From NCBI RefSeq assembly GCF_003945545.1, contig NZ_CP029617.1:4537001-4601000 (forward strand): a stretch of 64,000 nt of DNA, read 5' to 3'. The translations under genes were made by a program, and so were the position numbers. Of the stretch, positions 8,336 through 15,673 are shown one piece after another. Source of the DNA: Streptomyces sp. WAC 01529 (lineage in GTDB: Bacteria; Actinomycetota; Actinomycetes; Streptomycetales; Streptomycetaceae). The notes beneath the pieces were generated by a model. That model did not search any database. It was not told the DNA's origin and worked only from the letters and a program-made list of their open reading frames with translations. Numbering within the stretch: position 1 is the first letter of the stretch; each line of letters starts with the position of its first letter.

Positions 8336-8575
8336 TTGTCCCCCCGCAAGGCCCCCGCCCGCCCGCAGAAGCCGCGCCCCAACCCCCTCGACGCGCTCGG
8401 GATCACGTACATCGACTACAAGGACACGGATCTGCTCCGGAAGTTCATCTCGGACCGCGGCAAGATCCGCGGCCGCCGGGTCACGCGCGTGACGGCGCAG
8501 CAGCAGCGGCAGATCGCCGCCGCGGTCAAGAACGCCCGCGAGATGGCGCTCCTGCCGTACGGCACCGCGCGCTGA
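8336..8575 (+). CDS. rpsR: 30S ribosomal protein S18 paralogue
   Basis: A 79-residue S18. The core GITYIDYKDTDLLRKFISDR and RVTRVTAQQQRQIAAAVKNA is well conserved, ending REMALLPYGTAR. It has no cysteines. The start is a TTG at 8336, eight bases after a GGAGG site that lies inside the end of the CobW-like gene. It closes the zinc-starvation operon. Confidence 0.93.
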   Translation: MSPRKAPARPQKPRPNPLDALGITYIDYKDTDLLRKFISDRGKIRGRRVTRVTAQQQRQIAAAVKNAREMALLPYGTAR

Positions 8576-8730
8576 TATTCCCTCTCTCCGCTTCCCACTC
8601 CCGTCGCTCCATTTCCCCCCGTCGCACCGCGCCGGTTGTTTTCCGCCTTTCGGACGGAACACATCCGGCGCGGTGCGCGTCTGTTTCTAGTGCACGGTGG
8701 ACCGGCGGAGCTGTAATCAAGGCACCACCC

Positions 8731-8758
8731 CACGTGCACGTGCATCTGCCCATGCATC
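8731..8758 (+). promoter_or_regulatory. Shared 28-bp motif, copy 1 (upstream of DUF397 gene)
   Basis: The motif begins CACGTGCACGTGCATCTGCC and ends CATGCATC. It lies 113 bp before the DUF397 start. In the direction of transcription its orientation is the same as that of copy 2 before the divergent ATPase gene. The spacing is also similar (113 and 127 bp). I infer a binding site for the XRE regulator of the triad or for a related one. Confidence 0.6.
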
Positions 8759-8793
8759 AGCATGTGAACACAGCTATGATCCGGGACAGTTGA

Positions 8794-8837
8794 CCACTGC
8801 ATCTAGACCACCGCATCTAGAGCCACCGCATCTAGAG
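8794..8837. repeat. Three tandem CCAC(T/C)GCATCTAGA units
   Basis: Units start at 8794, 8808 and 8824, with spacing of 14 and 16 bases. Each contains TCTAGA. They lie between the probable -10 region and the ribosome site of the DUF397 gene, so they belong to its 5' leader. TCTAGA contains the amber-like TAG rarely found in this GC-rich DNA, which makes three copies notable. Confidence 0.65.
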
Positions 8838-8871
8838 CCACTCAAGGCACTGCACCACCGGGGAGCGATCT

Positions 8872-9111
8872 GTGCACCACGCGATGAACGGCATGGCGGC
8901 CACGGAGCTTCACGGGGTGGTCTGGCAGAAGAGCAGGCACAGCAACTCGCAGGGCTCCTGCGTGGAGTTCGCGAAGCTGCCGGGCGGCGACGTCGCCGTA
9001 CGCAATTCGCGCTTCCCGGACGGGCCCGCGCTCGTCTACACCCGCGCGGAGATAGAGGCGATGCTGCTCGGCATGAAGGACGGGGAGTTCGACCACCTGA
9101 TCGGTGGTTGA
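8872..9111 (+). CDS. DUF397 domain-containing protein (AbaA/BldB-neighbour type)
   Basis: A 79-residue protein with the DUF397 pattern: VVWQKSRHSNSQGSCVEFAK, then VAVRNSRFPDGPALVYTRAEI. In streptomycetes these small proteins occur beside an XRE regulator and an anti-sigma-like ATPase, in the whiJ/abaA type of locus that influences development and antibiotic production. That exact context is seen here. The GTG at 8872 follows a GGGGAG site with suitable spacing. An internal ATG at 8884 is an alternative. Confidence 0.88.
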   Translation: MHHAMNGMAATELHGVVWQKSRHSNSQGSCVEFAKLPGGDVAVRNSRFPDGPALVYTRAEIEAMLLGMKDGEFDHLIGG

Positions 9112-9146
9112 GTACGCGAACACGCGCGCACGCGCCCCCCGGGCCC

Positions 9147-9635
9147 TCAGCCCAGCTGGAACAGCGCCCAGACCACCTTGCCCCGCAGCGTTCCGGCGAG
9201 CGGGTGCCAGCCCCAGCCGTCGCTGAAGGACTCCACGAGGAACAGGCCGCGGCCCGACTCCGCGGAGAAGTCGTCGTCGGTGTCGCGCGTCACCGGGCTC
9301 TCGTCGCTGGGGTCGCGCACCGCGCACACCAGACGGGACGACCAGCGCATCATGTGCAGCCGCACGGGCGGGTCCAGCTGCTCGCGCGGGGTGTCGGCGG
9401 GCAGCGCGTGCCGCAGGGCGTTGGTGACGAGTTCGGAGACGACGAGCGCTATGTCGTCGAAGCGCTCGTCCAGATTCCACTGCCCGAGCGTCTTGCGGGT
9501 GAACTGCCGTGCGCAGCCCACCGCTTCATAGCGGGCGGGCAGTGCGACGGAGGCGGTGCCGGAGACGGCCGAGGGGTCGAGCGGAGGAAGCCCCTGCCTT
9601 AACGGCTCGAGCATGGTCGATCCATTCGTCCCCAT
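9147..9635 (-). CDS. ATP-binding protein, anti-sigma-factor-kinase-like (HATPase_c)
   Basis: A 162-residue SpoIIAB/RsbW-like ATPase. The N-box region reads DIALVVSELVTNALRHA (about residues 62-78), followed by a G1-type segment (AVRDPSDESP) and the G2-type GRGLFLVESFSDGWGW. The protein is the usual third member of whiJ/abaA-like loci. The ATG at 9635 is chosen because a GGGGAG site lies eight bases upstream; longer in-frame starts would run into the promoter. The gene is convergent with the DUF397 gene and divergent from the XRE gene. Confidence 0.87.
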   Translation of the reverse strand: MGTNGSTMLEPLRQGLPPLDPSAVSGTASVALPARYEAVGCARQFTRKTLGQWNLDERFDDIALVVSELVTNALRHALPADTPREQLDPPVRLHMMRWSSRLVCAVRDPSDESPVTRDTDDDFSAESGRGLFLVESFSDGWGWHPLAGTLRGKVVWALFQLG

Positions 9636-9949
9636 GCGAGGCACTCCCCGGTTTCGCGGTACGTAGCGATGGAGCGGTGGCGCGGTCGGTCGCCGATGGT
9701 GCGGGTGGTACACGGTCGGTACAGCGGTGGCGCGCGGACCATGGTTCCGAATGCGTCGGGCAGATGCAAGGGCAGATGCACGTGCACGCGCCGGACTTGG
9801 TGGCTCCCGTGCCAGTTCTTGCCCATTTCTTCCGACGGATTCTTGTGGAGGCCTTTCGGAGGCTTTCCGTTTCTGTAACCGAACGAGTACGGCCCGGAGC
9901 GTTTAATGGCAGACTGCTGGCTTCCAGTCGATGGGGAGGATTGAGCGAA
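9636..9949. promoter_or_regulatory. Divergent promoter region between the ATPase and XRE genes
   Basis: A 314-bp non-coding gap. It carries copy 2 of the shared 28-bp motif on the minus strand at 9763-9790, plus a second partial GGGCAGATGCA unit beside it at 9759-9767. No other gene is visible. Because it serves both directions, a regulator bound here could control both genes. Confidence 0.5.
9763..9790 (-). promoter_or_regulatory. Shared 28-bp motif, copy 2 (upstream of the ATPase gene)
   Basis: Read on the minus strand it begins CGCGTGCACGTGCATCTGCC and ends CTTGCATC. It differs from copy 1 at two positions only. It lies 127 bp before the ATPase start, with the same orientation relative to its gene as copy 1. 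Confidence 0.6.
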
Positions 9950-10813
9950 GTGACCGCAGGGGAGTCGAGTGGCTCGGTGGTACGGCGCATCCTGCTGGGC
10001 TCGCAGCTGAGGCGCCTCAGAGAATCCCGGGGCATCACCCGCGAAGCGGCCGGCTACTCGATCCGCGCATCCGAATCGAAGATCAGCCGCATGGAGTTGG
10101 GACGGGTGAGCTTCAAGTCCAGGGACATCGAGGACCTCCTGACGCTCTACGGCGTCACGGACGAGGCCGAGCGCGGCGCACTCCTCTCGCTTGCCAAGGA
10201 GGCCAACCTCACGGGCTGGTGGCACAGTTACTCCGATGTCCTGCCGGGCTGGTTCCAGACCTACATCGGCCTGGAGGGCGCGGCCTCGCTGATCCGCGTC
10301 TATGAAGTGCAGTTCGTCAACGGCCTGTTGCAGACGGAGGCGTACGCCCACGCGGTCGTCGCGCGCGGCATGAAGGGCGCGAGCGACGCCGAGATCGAGC
10401 GCCGCGTCGCCCTGCGTCTGGAGCGCCAGAAGCTCCTCGCCTCCGAGCACGCGCCCCGCTTCCACTGCGTACTGGACGAGGCCGCGCTGCGGCGCCCGTA
10501 CGGCGACCGGGAGGTGATGCGCGGGCAGATCCAGCACCTCATCGAGATCTCCGAGCGGCCGAACGTCACGCTCCAGGTGATGCCGTTCAGCTTCGGCGGC
10601 CACGCGGGCGAGAGCGGCGCGTTCACCATGCTGAGCTTCCCGGAGTCCGACCTCTCCGACGTCGTGTACGTGGAGCAGCTCACCGGCGCGCTCTATCTCG
10701 ACAAGGCGGAGGAGGTCGCCCAGTACGAGCGGGTGGCGGCGCAGCTGCACAAGGACAGCCCGGATCCGGCGGACAGCCGTGACCTTCTGCGCGGACTGCT
10801 TCAACTCACCTGA
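9950..10813 (+). CDS. XRE-family regulator with DUF5753 (WhiJ/AbaA-type)
   Basis: A 287-residue transcription factor. The N-terminal helix-turn-helix is at about residues 15-70 (LGSQLRRLRESRGITREAAG, then IRASESKISRMELGRVSFKS). The rest is the DUF5753 domain typical of Streptomyces whiJ-like regulators (GWFQTYIGLEGAASLIRVYE, NGLLQTEAYA, and YVEQLTGALYLDK near the end). The GTG at 9950 is chosen because GGGGAGGA ends nine bases earlier; a TTG at 9941 would touch that site. It probably acts with the adjacent DUF397 protein and ATPase. Confidence 0.88.
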   Translation: MTAGESSGSVVRRILLGSQLRRLRESRGITREAAGYSIRASESKISRMELGRVSFKSRDIEDLLTLYGVTDEAERGALLSLAKEANLTGWWHSYSDVLPGWFQTYIGLEGAASLIRVYEVQFVNGLLQTEAYAHAVVARGMKGASDAEIERRVALRLERQKLLASEHAPRFHCVLDEAALRRPYGDREVMRGQIQHLIEISERPNVTLQVMPFSFGGHAGESGAFTMLSFPESDLSDVVYVEQLTGALYLDKAEEVAQYERVAAQLHKDSPDPADSRDLLRGLLQLT

Positions 10814-10821
10814 AACATAAG

Positions 10822-10848
10822 TACTATGACGTGACCTCAGATGTCTGA
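10822..10848 (+). promoter_or_regulatory. Candidate promoter/operator of the aldehyde dehydrogenase gene
   Basis: TACTAT at 10822-10827 resembles a -10 box. Ten bases later lies the palindrome TCAGA-TG-TCTGA (10837-10848), overlapping TGTCTGACA. This suggests a repressor site just after the transcription start. No matching regulator gene can be assigned. Confidence 0.3.
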
Positions 10849-10899
10849 CACTGATCGGGTATCTGCTTCCGTCTGCTGCCGCGGCAAGGGGTCCGTCTC

Positions 10900-12357
10900 A
10901 TGTCCTTCTTCACTGACCTGGCTCACCAGTACATCGACGGGGAATGGAAAGCCGGGTCGGGCTCCTGGGACATCATCGACTTCAATCCGTACAACGGCGA
11001 GAAGCTGGCGTCCATCACCGTCGCCACCGCCGAAGAGGTCGACCAGGCCTACCGCGCCGCCGAGCGCGCGCAGCGGGAGTGGGCCGACACCAACCCCTAT
11101 GCCAGGCGCGGTGTCTTCGAGCGCGCCCTGCGGATCATCGAGGACCGCGAGGACGAGATCACCGAGGCGATCATCGCCGAGCTGGGCGGCACCCGGCTCA
11201 AGGCCGCCTTCGAGCTGCACCTCACCAAGGAGTTCCTGCGCGAGGCCGTGCACCTCGCGCTGCGCTCCGAGGGCCGGATCCTGCCCTCCCCGGGCGACGG
11301 CAAGGAGAACCGCCTCTACCGCGTCCCGGTGGGCGTGGTCGGCGTCATCAGCCCCTTCAACTTCCCTTTCCTGCTGTCGATCAAGTCCGTCGCCCCGGCC
11401 CTCGCCCTCGGCAACGCCGTCGTCCTCAAGCCCCACCAGAACGCGCCGGTGCTCGGCGGCAGCCTGGTGGCCAAGGTGTTCGAGGACGCCGGACTGCCGC
11501 CCGGCCTGCTGAACGTCGTCATCACGGACATAGCCGAGATAGGCGACGCCCTGATCGAGCACCCGGTGCCGAGCATCATCTCCTTCACCGGCTCGGACCG
11601 CGTGGGCCGCCACGTCGCCATGGTCTGCGCCTCGCAGTTCAAGCGCGCGATCCTGGAGCTGGGCGGCAACAGCGCGCTGATCGTCCTGGACGACGCCGAC
11701 ATCGACTACGCCGTGGACGCCGCGGTCTTCAGCCGCTTCGTCCACCAGGGCCAGGTCTGCATGGCCGCCAACCGCATCCTCGTGGACCGGTCGGTGCAGG
11801 CGGAGTTCACCGAGAAGTTCGTCGCCAAGACCGCCTCGCTCAAGGTCGGCGACCCGGCCGAGCCCGGTACGCACATCGGCCCGCTCATCAACTCCTCGCA
11901 GGCGGACGCCGTTTCGGCCGTCGTCGAGCAGGCGGTCGCCGCGGGCGCGACGGCCCTGCTGCGCGGCCGCACCGAGGGCAACGTGGTCTCGCCCTCCGTC
12001 CTGACGGACCTGCCCGCCGACTCCCCGGTCCTCGGCCAGGAGATCTTCGGGCCCGTCGCCCTGATCCTGCCCTTCGACGGCGAGGAGGAGGCGGTACGGA
12101 TCGCCAACGACAGCCCGTACGGCCTGAGCGGCGCGGTGCACACGGCCGACATCGAGCGGGGCGTACGGCTCGCCAAGCGCGTCAGGACCGGCATGATCCA
12201 CGTGAACGACGGCACGGTGCACGACGAGGCGATCGTGCCGTTCGGCGGCGAGAAGAACTCCGGCATCGGCCGGCTGAACGGCGAGTCGACGGTGGACGCC
12301 TTCACGACGCAGAAGTGGATCTCGGTACAGCACGGACGCTCGCGCTTCCCGTTCTGA
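10900..12357 (+). CDS. NAD(P)-dependent aldehyde dehydrogenase (benzaldehyde/vanillin dehydrogenase-like)
   Basis: A 485-residue ALDH superfamily enzyme that oxidises an aldehyde to its acid. The catalytic Cys287 lies in VHQGQVCMAA, the general base Glu253 in LELGGNSAL, Asn154 in SPFNFP and the cofactor-binding Lys177 in VLKPHQ. Length and motifs are full. The sequence style (ENRLYRVPVGVVGVISPFNF) is that of the aromatic-aldehyde group, but the substrate is not certain. The gene is monocistronic, ending in a strong hairpin at 12385-12419. Confidence 0.9.
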   Translation: MSFFTDLAHQYIDGEWKAGSGSWDIIDFNPYNGEKLASITVATAEEVDQAYRAAERAQREWADTNPYARRGVFERALRIIEDREDEITEAIIAELGGTRLKAAFELHLTKEFLREAVHLALRSEGRILPSPGDGKENRLYRVPVGVVGVISPFNFPFLLSIKSVAPALALGNAVVLKPHQNAPVLGGSLVAKVFEDAGLPPGLLNVVITDIAEIGDALIEHPVPSIISFTGSDRVGRHVAMVCASQFKRAILELGGNSALIVLDDADIDYAVDAAVFSRFVHQGQVCMAANRILVDRSVQAEFTEKFVAKTASLKVGDPAEPGTHIGPLINSSQADAVSAVVEQAVAAGATALLRGRTEGNVVSPSVLTDLPADSPVLGQEIFGPVALILPFDGEEEAVRIANDSPYGLSGAVHTADIERGVRLAKRVRTGMIHVNDGTVHDEAIVPFGGEKNSGIGRLNGESTVDAFTTQKWISVQHGRSRFPF

Positions 12358-12384
12358 GACGTACCGCCGCCGTGGATTTTCGCC

Positions 12385-12419
12385 GGACCCTTGCGGACAG
12401 AAGCTGACCGCAAGGGTCC
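12385..12419 (+). terminator. Hairpin terminator after the aldehyde dehydrogenase gene
   Basis: Perfect 12-bp stem GGACCCTTGCGG / CCGCAAGGGTCC with an 11-base loop, 28 bp after the stop codon. No U-tract follows, as is usual in Streptomyces. Confidence 0.75.
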
Positions 12420-12489
12420 GTAGCTTGTGAGGTGTCGGGAGGGAAGCCGGAGCCCGGCGGAACTCGACCCCTGCGGGAAGGCGGACATC

Positions 12490-13041
12490 ATGGTCACCCA
12501 CGTCAGTTCGGAAGCGCGCGGCGACGAGCGCGGCGCCCTCATCGCCTTCGTGGAGGCCCAGCGCGGCGGCATCCGCCGCTCGGTGCTCGGGCTCACGGAC
12601 GAGCAGGCCGCCCTGCGGCCGAGCGCCAGTGAGCTGTCCCTGTCGGGGCTGGTGAAGCACGTCGCCGAGACGGAGCTGAACTGGCTGCGGATGGCCCAGC
12701 GCAAGCCGAACGAGAGGGCCCGCACCGAGGCGACCTGGGGCGACAGCTTCCGCCTCGTGGAGGGCGAGACGCTCGCGGAGACCCTGGCGTTCTGGGACCG
12801 GGTCGCCCGCGAGACCGAGGAGTTCATCCGGTCGGTGCCGAGCCTCGACGACACCTTCCCGCTGCCCGAGGCGCCCTGGTTCCCCAAGGGCGGCGAGGTG
12901 TCGATGCGCTGGCTGATGCTCCACCTCGTCGAGGAGATCGGCCGGCACGCGGGCCACGCCGACATCGTCCGCGAATCCCTGGACGGCAGAACGGCGTTTG
13001 AGCTGGTGGCGCTGGAGCAGGGATACTCTAGTCAAAATTGA
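12490..13041 (+). CDS. DinB family protein (DUF664)
   Basis: A 183-residue four-helix DinB-like protein. The likely metal-ligand histidines are in LSLSGLVKHVAETELNW (His about 59) and in LMLHLVEEIGRHAGHADIVRE (about 143-155). Such proteins are often thiol-dependent S-transferases using mycothiol, but the substrate here is unknown. The ATG at 12490 is chosen after a GGGAAGG site. Its TGA stop (13039-13041) lies inside the palindromic operator of the next gene, padR, so transcription from upstream would cross the operator. Confidence 0.85.
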   Translation: MVTHVSSEARGDERGALIAFVEAQRGGIRRSVLGLTDEQAALRPSASELSLSGLVKHVAETELNWLRMAQRKPNERARTEATWGDSFRLVEGETLAETLAFWDRVARETEEFIRSVPSLDDTFPLPEAPWFPKGGEVSMRWLMLHLVEEIGRHAGHADIVRESLDGRTAFELVALEQGYSSQN

Positions 13042-13046
13042 TGACT
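13030..13046. promoter_or_regulatory. PadR operator 1 (before the PadR gene)
   Basis: AGTCA-N7-TGACT with the core TCAAAATTGA, overlapping the end of the DinB gene and following TACTCT (13024-13029), a possible -10. The core TCAA(A/G)(A/T)TTGA recurs twice before the ABC exporter. It is the likely autoregulatory site. Confidence 0.65.
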
Positions 13047-13075
13047 GGGGGGCTATCGGAAGGCGCGGTGCAGGA

Positions 13076-13717
13076 ATGTCAGCGATCCGGCTACTGGTTC
13101 TCGGGGCCGTGCGCCAGCACGGCCGCGCCCACGGCTACCAGGTCCGCAACGATCTGGAGTACTGGGGCGCCCACGAGTGGTCCAACGCCAAGCCGGGCTC
13201 GATCTACCACGCGCTGAAGCAGCTGGCCAAGCAGGGACTGCTGCGCGCGCACGAGGTCGCCCCCTCGACGGCGGGCGGCCCGCCGCGCACGGAGTACGAG
13301 ATCACGGACCAGGGCACCCAGGAGTACCTCTCGCTGGTTCGTGAGTCCCTGACCACGTACGACCAGCGGCCGGACGTCCTCACGGCGGCGCTCGGCTTCA
13401 TGGTGGACCTGCCGCGCGAGGAGGCGGTGGCCCTCCTGGAGGAGCGCGTGAGCCGCATGAAGGAGTGGCGGGCCTCCGTCACCGAGTACTACACGCCCGA
13501 GGAAGGCCCCGGCCAGCTGGGCCACATCGGCGAGATCATGAACTACTGGGTGCACTCGGCCGACACCGGCGCGGAGTGGACCGAGGGCCTGATCGCCCGC
13601 ATCAAGGGCGGCGCCTACACCTTCGCCGGTGAGGGCGACCCGTTCGTCGGGGTGCTCGCCGACGGCGAGGAGAACCCGTTCGGGACAGGTGCCCCGCACG
13701 CCGGGGACCACAAGTAA
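13076..13717 (+). CDS. PadR-family transcriptional regulator
   Basis: A 213-residue repressor. The winged helix is N-terminal (AIRLLVLGAVRQHGRAHGYQ, then AKPGSIYHALKQLAKQGLLR and GPPRTEYEITDQGTQEY). A long C-terminal helical domain (about 105-200) serves in dimerisation and ligand sensing. It is followed directly by an ABC exporter of the DrrAB type, the standard arrangement for drug-responsive PadR regulators such as LmrR or LadR. Operators before both units share one core, so the regulator probably represses itself and the exporter until a drug binds. Confidence 0.9.
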   Translation: MSAIRLLVLGAVRQHGRAHGYQVRNDLEYWGAHEWSNAKPGSIYHALKQLAKQGLLRAHEVAPSTAGGPPRTEYEITDQGTQEYLSLVRESLTTYDQRPDVLTAALGFMVDLPREEAVALLEERVSRMKEWRASVTEYYTPEEGPGQLGHIGEIMNYWVHSADTGAEWTEGLIARIKGGAYTFAGEGDPFVGVLADGEENPFGTGAPHAGDHK

Positions 13718-13776
13718 TCAAGTTTGACGAATGCTGGGCCTTCCGCTATCTTCGCCCACCTAGTCAAGTTTGACTA
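13718..13776 (+). promoter_or_regulatory. ABC exporter promoter with PadR operators 2 and 3
   Basis: A good promoter is visible: TTGACG (13724-13729), a 17-base spacer and TATCTT (13747-13752). One TCAAGTTTGA element (13718-13727) overlaps the -35 box. A perfect TAGTCAA-GT-TTGACTA palindrome (13761-13776) lies just after the expected transcription start. Binding at both would block polymerase. Confidence 0.75.
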
Positions 13777-13797
13777 CATGATCAACGAGGGAGTCGG

Positions 13798-14742
13798 ATG
13801 GCGGCGGACGCGATCATCGTCGAAGGCGTACGGAAGAGGTTCGGGGAGAAGGCCGCGCTGGACGGCCTCGACCTGCGGGTCGGAAGCGGCACGGTGCACG
13901 GCGTGCTGGGCCCCAACGGCGCGGGCAAGACCACGGCGGTACGGGTGCTCGCCACCCTGCTGCGGGCCGACGAGGGGCGCGTGGAGGTGGCGGGGCACGA
14001 CGTGCGGCGCAGGCCCGACGAGGTCCGTCGGCGCATCGGCCTGCTCGGCCAGCACGCGGCGGTGGACGAGGAACTGAGCGGCCGCCAGAACCTGGACATG
14101 TTCGGACGCCTCCACCACCTGGGCGCGCGCCACGCGCGCGTGCGGGCCGACGAGCTTCTGGAGCGGTTCGGTCTCGCGGAGACCGGCCGCAAGGCGGTCA
14201 AGCGGTACAGCGGCGGCATGCGGCGCCGCCTGGACCTCGCCGCCTCGCTCATCACGGACCCCGAGGTCCTCTTCCTCGACGAGCCCACCACGGGCCTGGA
14301 CCCGAGGGGCCGCGCCGAGGTGTGGGAGTCGGTGCGCTCGCTCGTCGGCGGCGGTACGACGGTGCTGCTGACGACGCAGTATCTGGAGGAGGCCGATCAG
14401 CTGGCCGACCGCGTCTCGGTGATCGACGGCGGCCGGGTCGTCGCGGACGGCACGCCGGACGGCCTGAAGGAGCGCCTCGGCGGCGACCGCATCGACGTGG
14501 TGGTGCGGGACGCGGCCCAGCTGGCGCGCACGGCCGAGCTGCTGCCCGAGGGCGCCACCGTGGACGCCGACCGCAGGCTGGCCTCCGCGCCCGTCACCGA
14601 CCGGATGGAGGCGCTGACGGGCGTCGTACGGGCGCTGCGGGACGCGGGGATCGACGCGGAGGACGTGGCGCTGCGCAGGCCCACGCTGGACGAGGTGTTC
14701 CTGAGCCTGACCGGACGCCCGAAGGAGACGGAGGCCGTATGA
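13798..14742 (+). CDS. ABC transporter ATP-binding protein, DrrA type
   Basis: A 314-residue ATPase of the daunorubicin-resistance (DrrA/CcmA) group. Walker A GPNGAGKTT lies at about 39-47, the signature RYSGGMRRRLDLA at about 139-151, and Walker B EVLFLDEPTTGLDPRG at about 159-174. A C-terminal regulatory extension ends in RRPTLDEVFLSLTGR, the sequence typical of DrrA-like exporters. The ATG at 13798 has a GAGGGAG site. Its stop overlaps the permease ATG (ATGA). Expression is likely controlled by the upstream PadR regulator. Confidence 0.93.
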   Translation: MAADAIIVEGVRKRFGEKAALDGLDLRVGSGTVHGVLGPNGAGKTTAVRVLATLLRADEGRVEVAGHDVRRRPDEVRRRIGLLGQHAAVDEELSGRQNLDMFGRLHHLGARHARVRADELLERFGLAETGRKAVKRYSGGMRRRLDLAASLITDPEVLFLDEPTTGLDPRGRAEVWESVRSLVGGGTTVLLTTQYLEEADQLADRVSVIDGGRVVADGTPDGLKERLGGDRIDVVVRDAAQLARTAELLPEGATVDADRRLASAPVTDRMEALTGVVRALRDAGIDAEDVALRRPTLDEVFLSLTGRPKETEAV

Positions 14743-15530
14743 GTACGTCGATGAGCTGGATCGCCACCGACTCCTGGACCATGACGCGCCGCGAACTGGC
14801 GCACTGGGCGCGGCAGCCGGTGCAGGTCCTGGTGGGCCTGGTCTTCCCGGTGATGATGCTGCTGATGTTCACCTATCTGATCGGCGGCGGGAAGGGCATC
14901 GCGGGGCAGTACGCGGAGTTCCTGGTGCCCGGCATGTTCGCCCTGACGATGGTCTTCGGCCTGGACGCCACGATGGTCGCGGTCACCCAGGACCTGAACA
15001 AGGGCGTGATCGACCGCTTCCGGTCCATGCCGATGACCAACGGAGCGGTCCTCGTCGGGCGCTCGGCCGCCGACATGCTCCAGTCCTTCGTTTCGCTGCT
15101 GGTCATGATGGCGGTGGGGGTCGCGATCGGCTGGCGCTGGCACGGCTCGTTCGCCGCCGTCCTCGCGGCGGTCGGGCTGCTGCTCATGCTGCGGTTCGCG
15201 ATGCTGTGGATCGGCATCCACCTGGCGATGGTCGCGGGCAGGCCGGAGATGGTGGCGGCCGTGCAGATCCTGGTCTGGCCGGTCGGCTTCCTCTCCAACG
15301 CCTTCACGGTCCCGCAGAACATGCCGGGCTGGCTGGGTGCCGTGGTCGAGTGGAACCCGATGTCCGCGACCGCCACCGCCGTACGCGACCTCTTCGGCAA
15401 CGACCCCGGGGTGGCCGGCACGTCCTGGGCGGCCGATCAGGCGGGTCTCCTGGCGGTGCTGTGGCCCGTGGTACTGGTGGGAATCTTCCTGCCACTGGCG
15501 GTACGCAGGTTCACGGCACTCAGCAAGTAA
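14739..15530 (+). CDS. ABC-2 type permease, DrrB type
   Basis: A 263-residue membrane protein with six predicted helices. An N-terminal ABC-2 segment (RRELAHWARQPVQVLVGLVF) precedes the first helix; SNAFTVPQNMPGWLGAVVEW and NPMSATATAVRDLFGN form the characteristic C-terminal motif before the last helix. It partners the preceding ATPase to export a hydrophobic compound or drug. The ATG overlaps the ATPase stop codon. Confidence 0.92.
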   Translation: MSTSMSWIATDSWTMTRRELAHWARQPVQVLVGLVFPVMMLLMFTYLIGGGKGIAGQYAEFLVPGMFALTMVFGLDATMVAVTQDLNKGVIDRFRSMPMTNGAVLVGRSAADMLQSFVSLLVMMAVGVAIGWRWHGSFAAVLAAVGLLLMLRFAMLWIGIHLAMVAGRPEMVAAVQILVWPVGFLSNAFTVPQNMPGWLGAVVEWNPMSATATAVRDLFGNDPGVAGTSWAADQAGLLAVLWPVVLVGIFLPLAVRRFTALSK

Positions 15531-15610
15531 GTAAGGGCATTCGGCGACTAGCGGCACCCGGCGAGCAGCGGCACTCGGCGAGTGGCGGGCGGGGCCTGCG
15601 CGGTATCGGC

Positions 15611-15641
15611 TTGCACCTCACGCGACGTGAGGACGCAGGCT
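15611..15641 (+). promoter_or_regulatory. tipA promoter with TipAL operator
   Basis: TTGCAC (15611-15616) and CAGGCT (15636-15641) are separated by 19 bases, the overlong spacer of MerR-type promoters. The spacer region holds the inverted repeat CCTCACG-CGA-CGTGAGG (15616-15632). Arrangement and sequence closely match the thiostrepton-inducible tipA promoter of S. lividans as I recall it. Confidence 0.88.
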
Positions 15642-15673
15642 GATCCGCGTACCGAGAAGGAAGGGCGGAAGCC

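Larger units (their letters stand above)
8576..8871 (+). promoter_or_regulatory. Leader/promoter region of the DUF397 gene with a 28-bp shared motif
   Basis: A 296-bp gap. At 8731-8758 it carries CACGTGCACGTGCATCTGCC followed by CATGCATC. The same sequence occurs as its reverse complement at 9763-9790 with 26 of 28 bases identical. TATGAT at 8775-8780 is a plausible -10 box. Three copies of a CCAC(T/C)GCATCTAGA repeat follow at 8794-8837. A GGGGAG ribosome site precedes the GTG at 8872. Confidence 0.55.

Noticed and set aside
8794..8842. Possible CRISPR-like array
   Set aside because: Only three units of 14-16 bases with no spacers; this is a simple tandem repeat.
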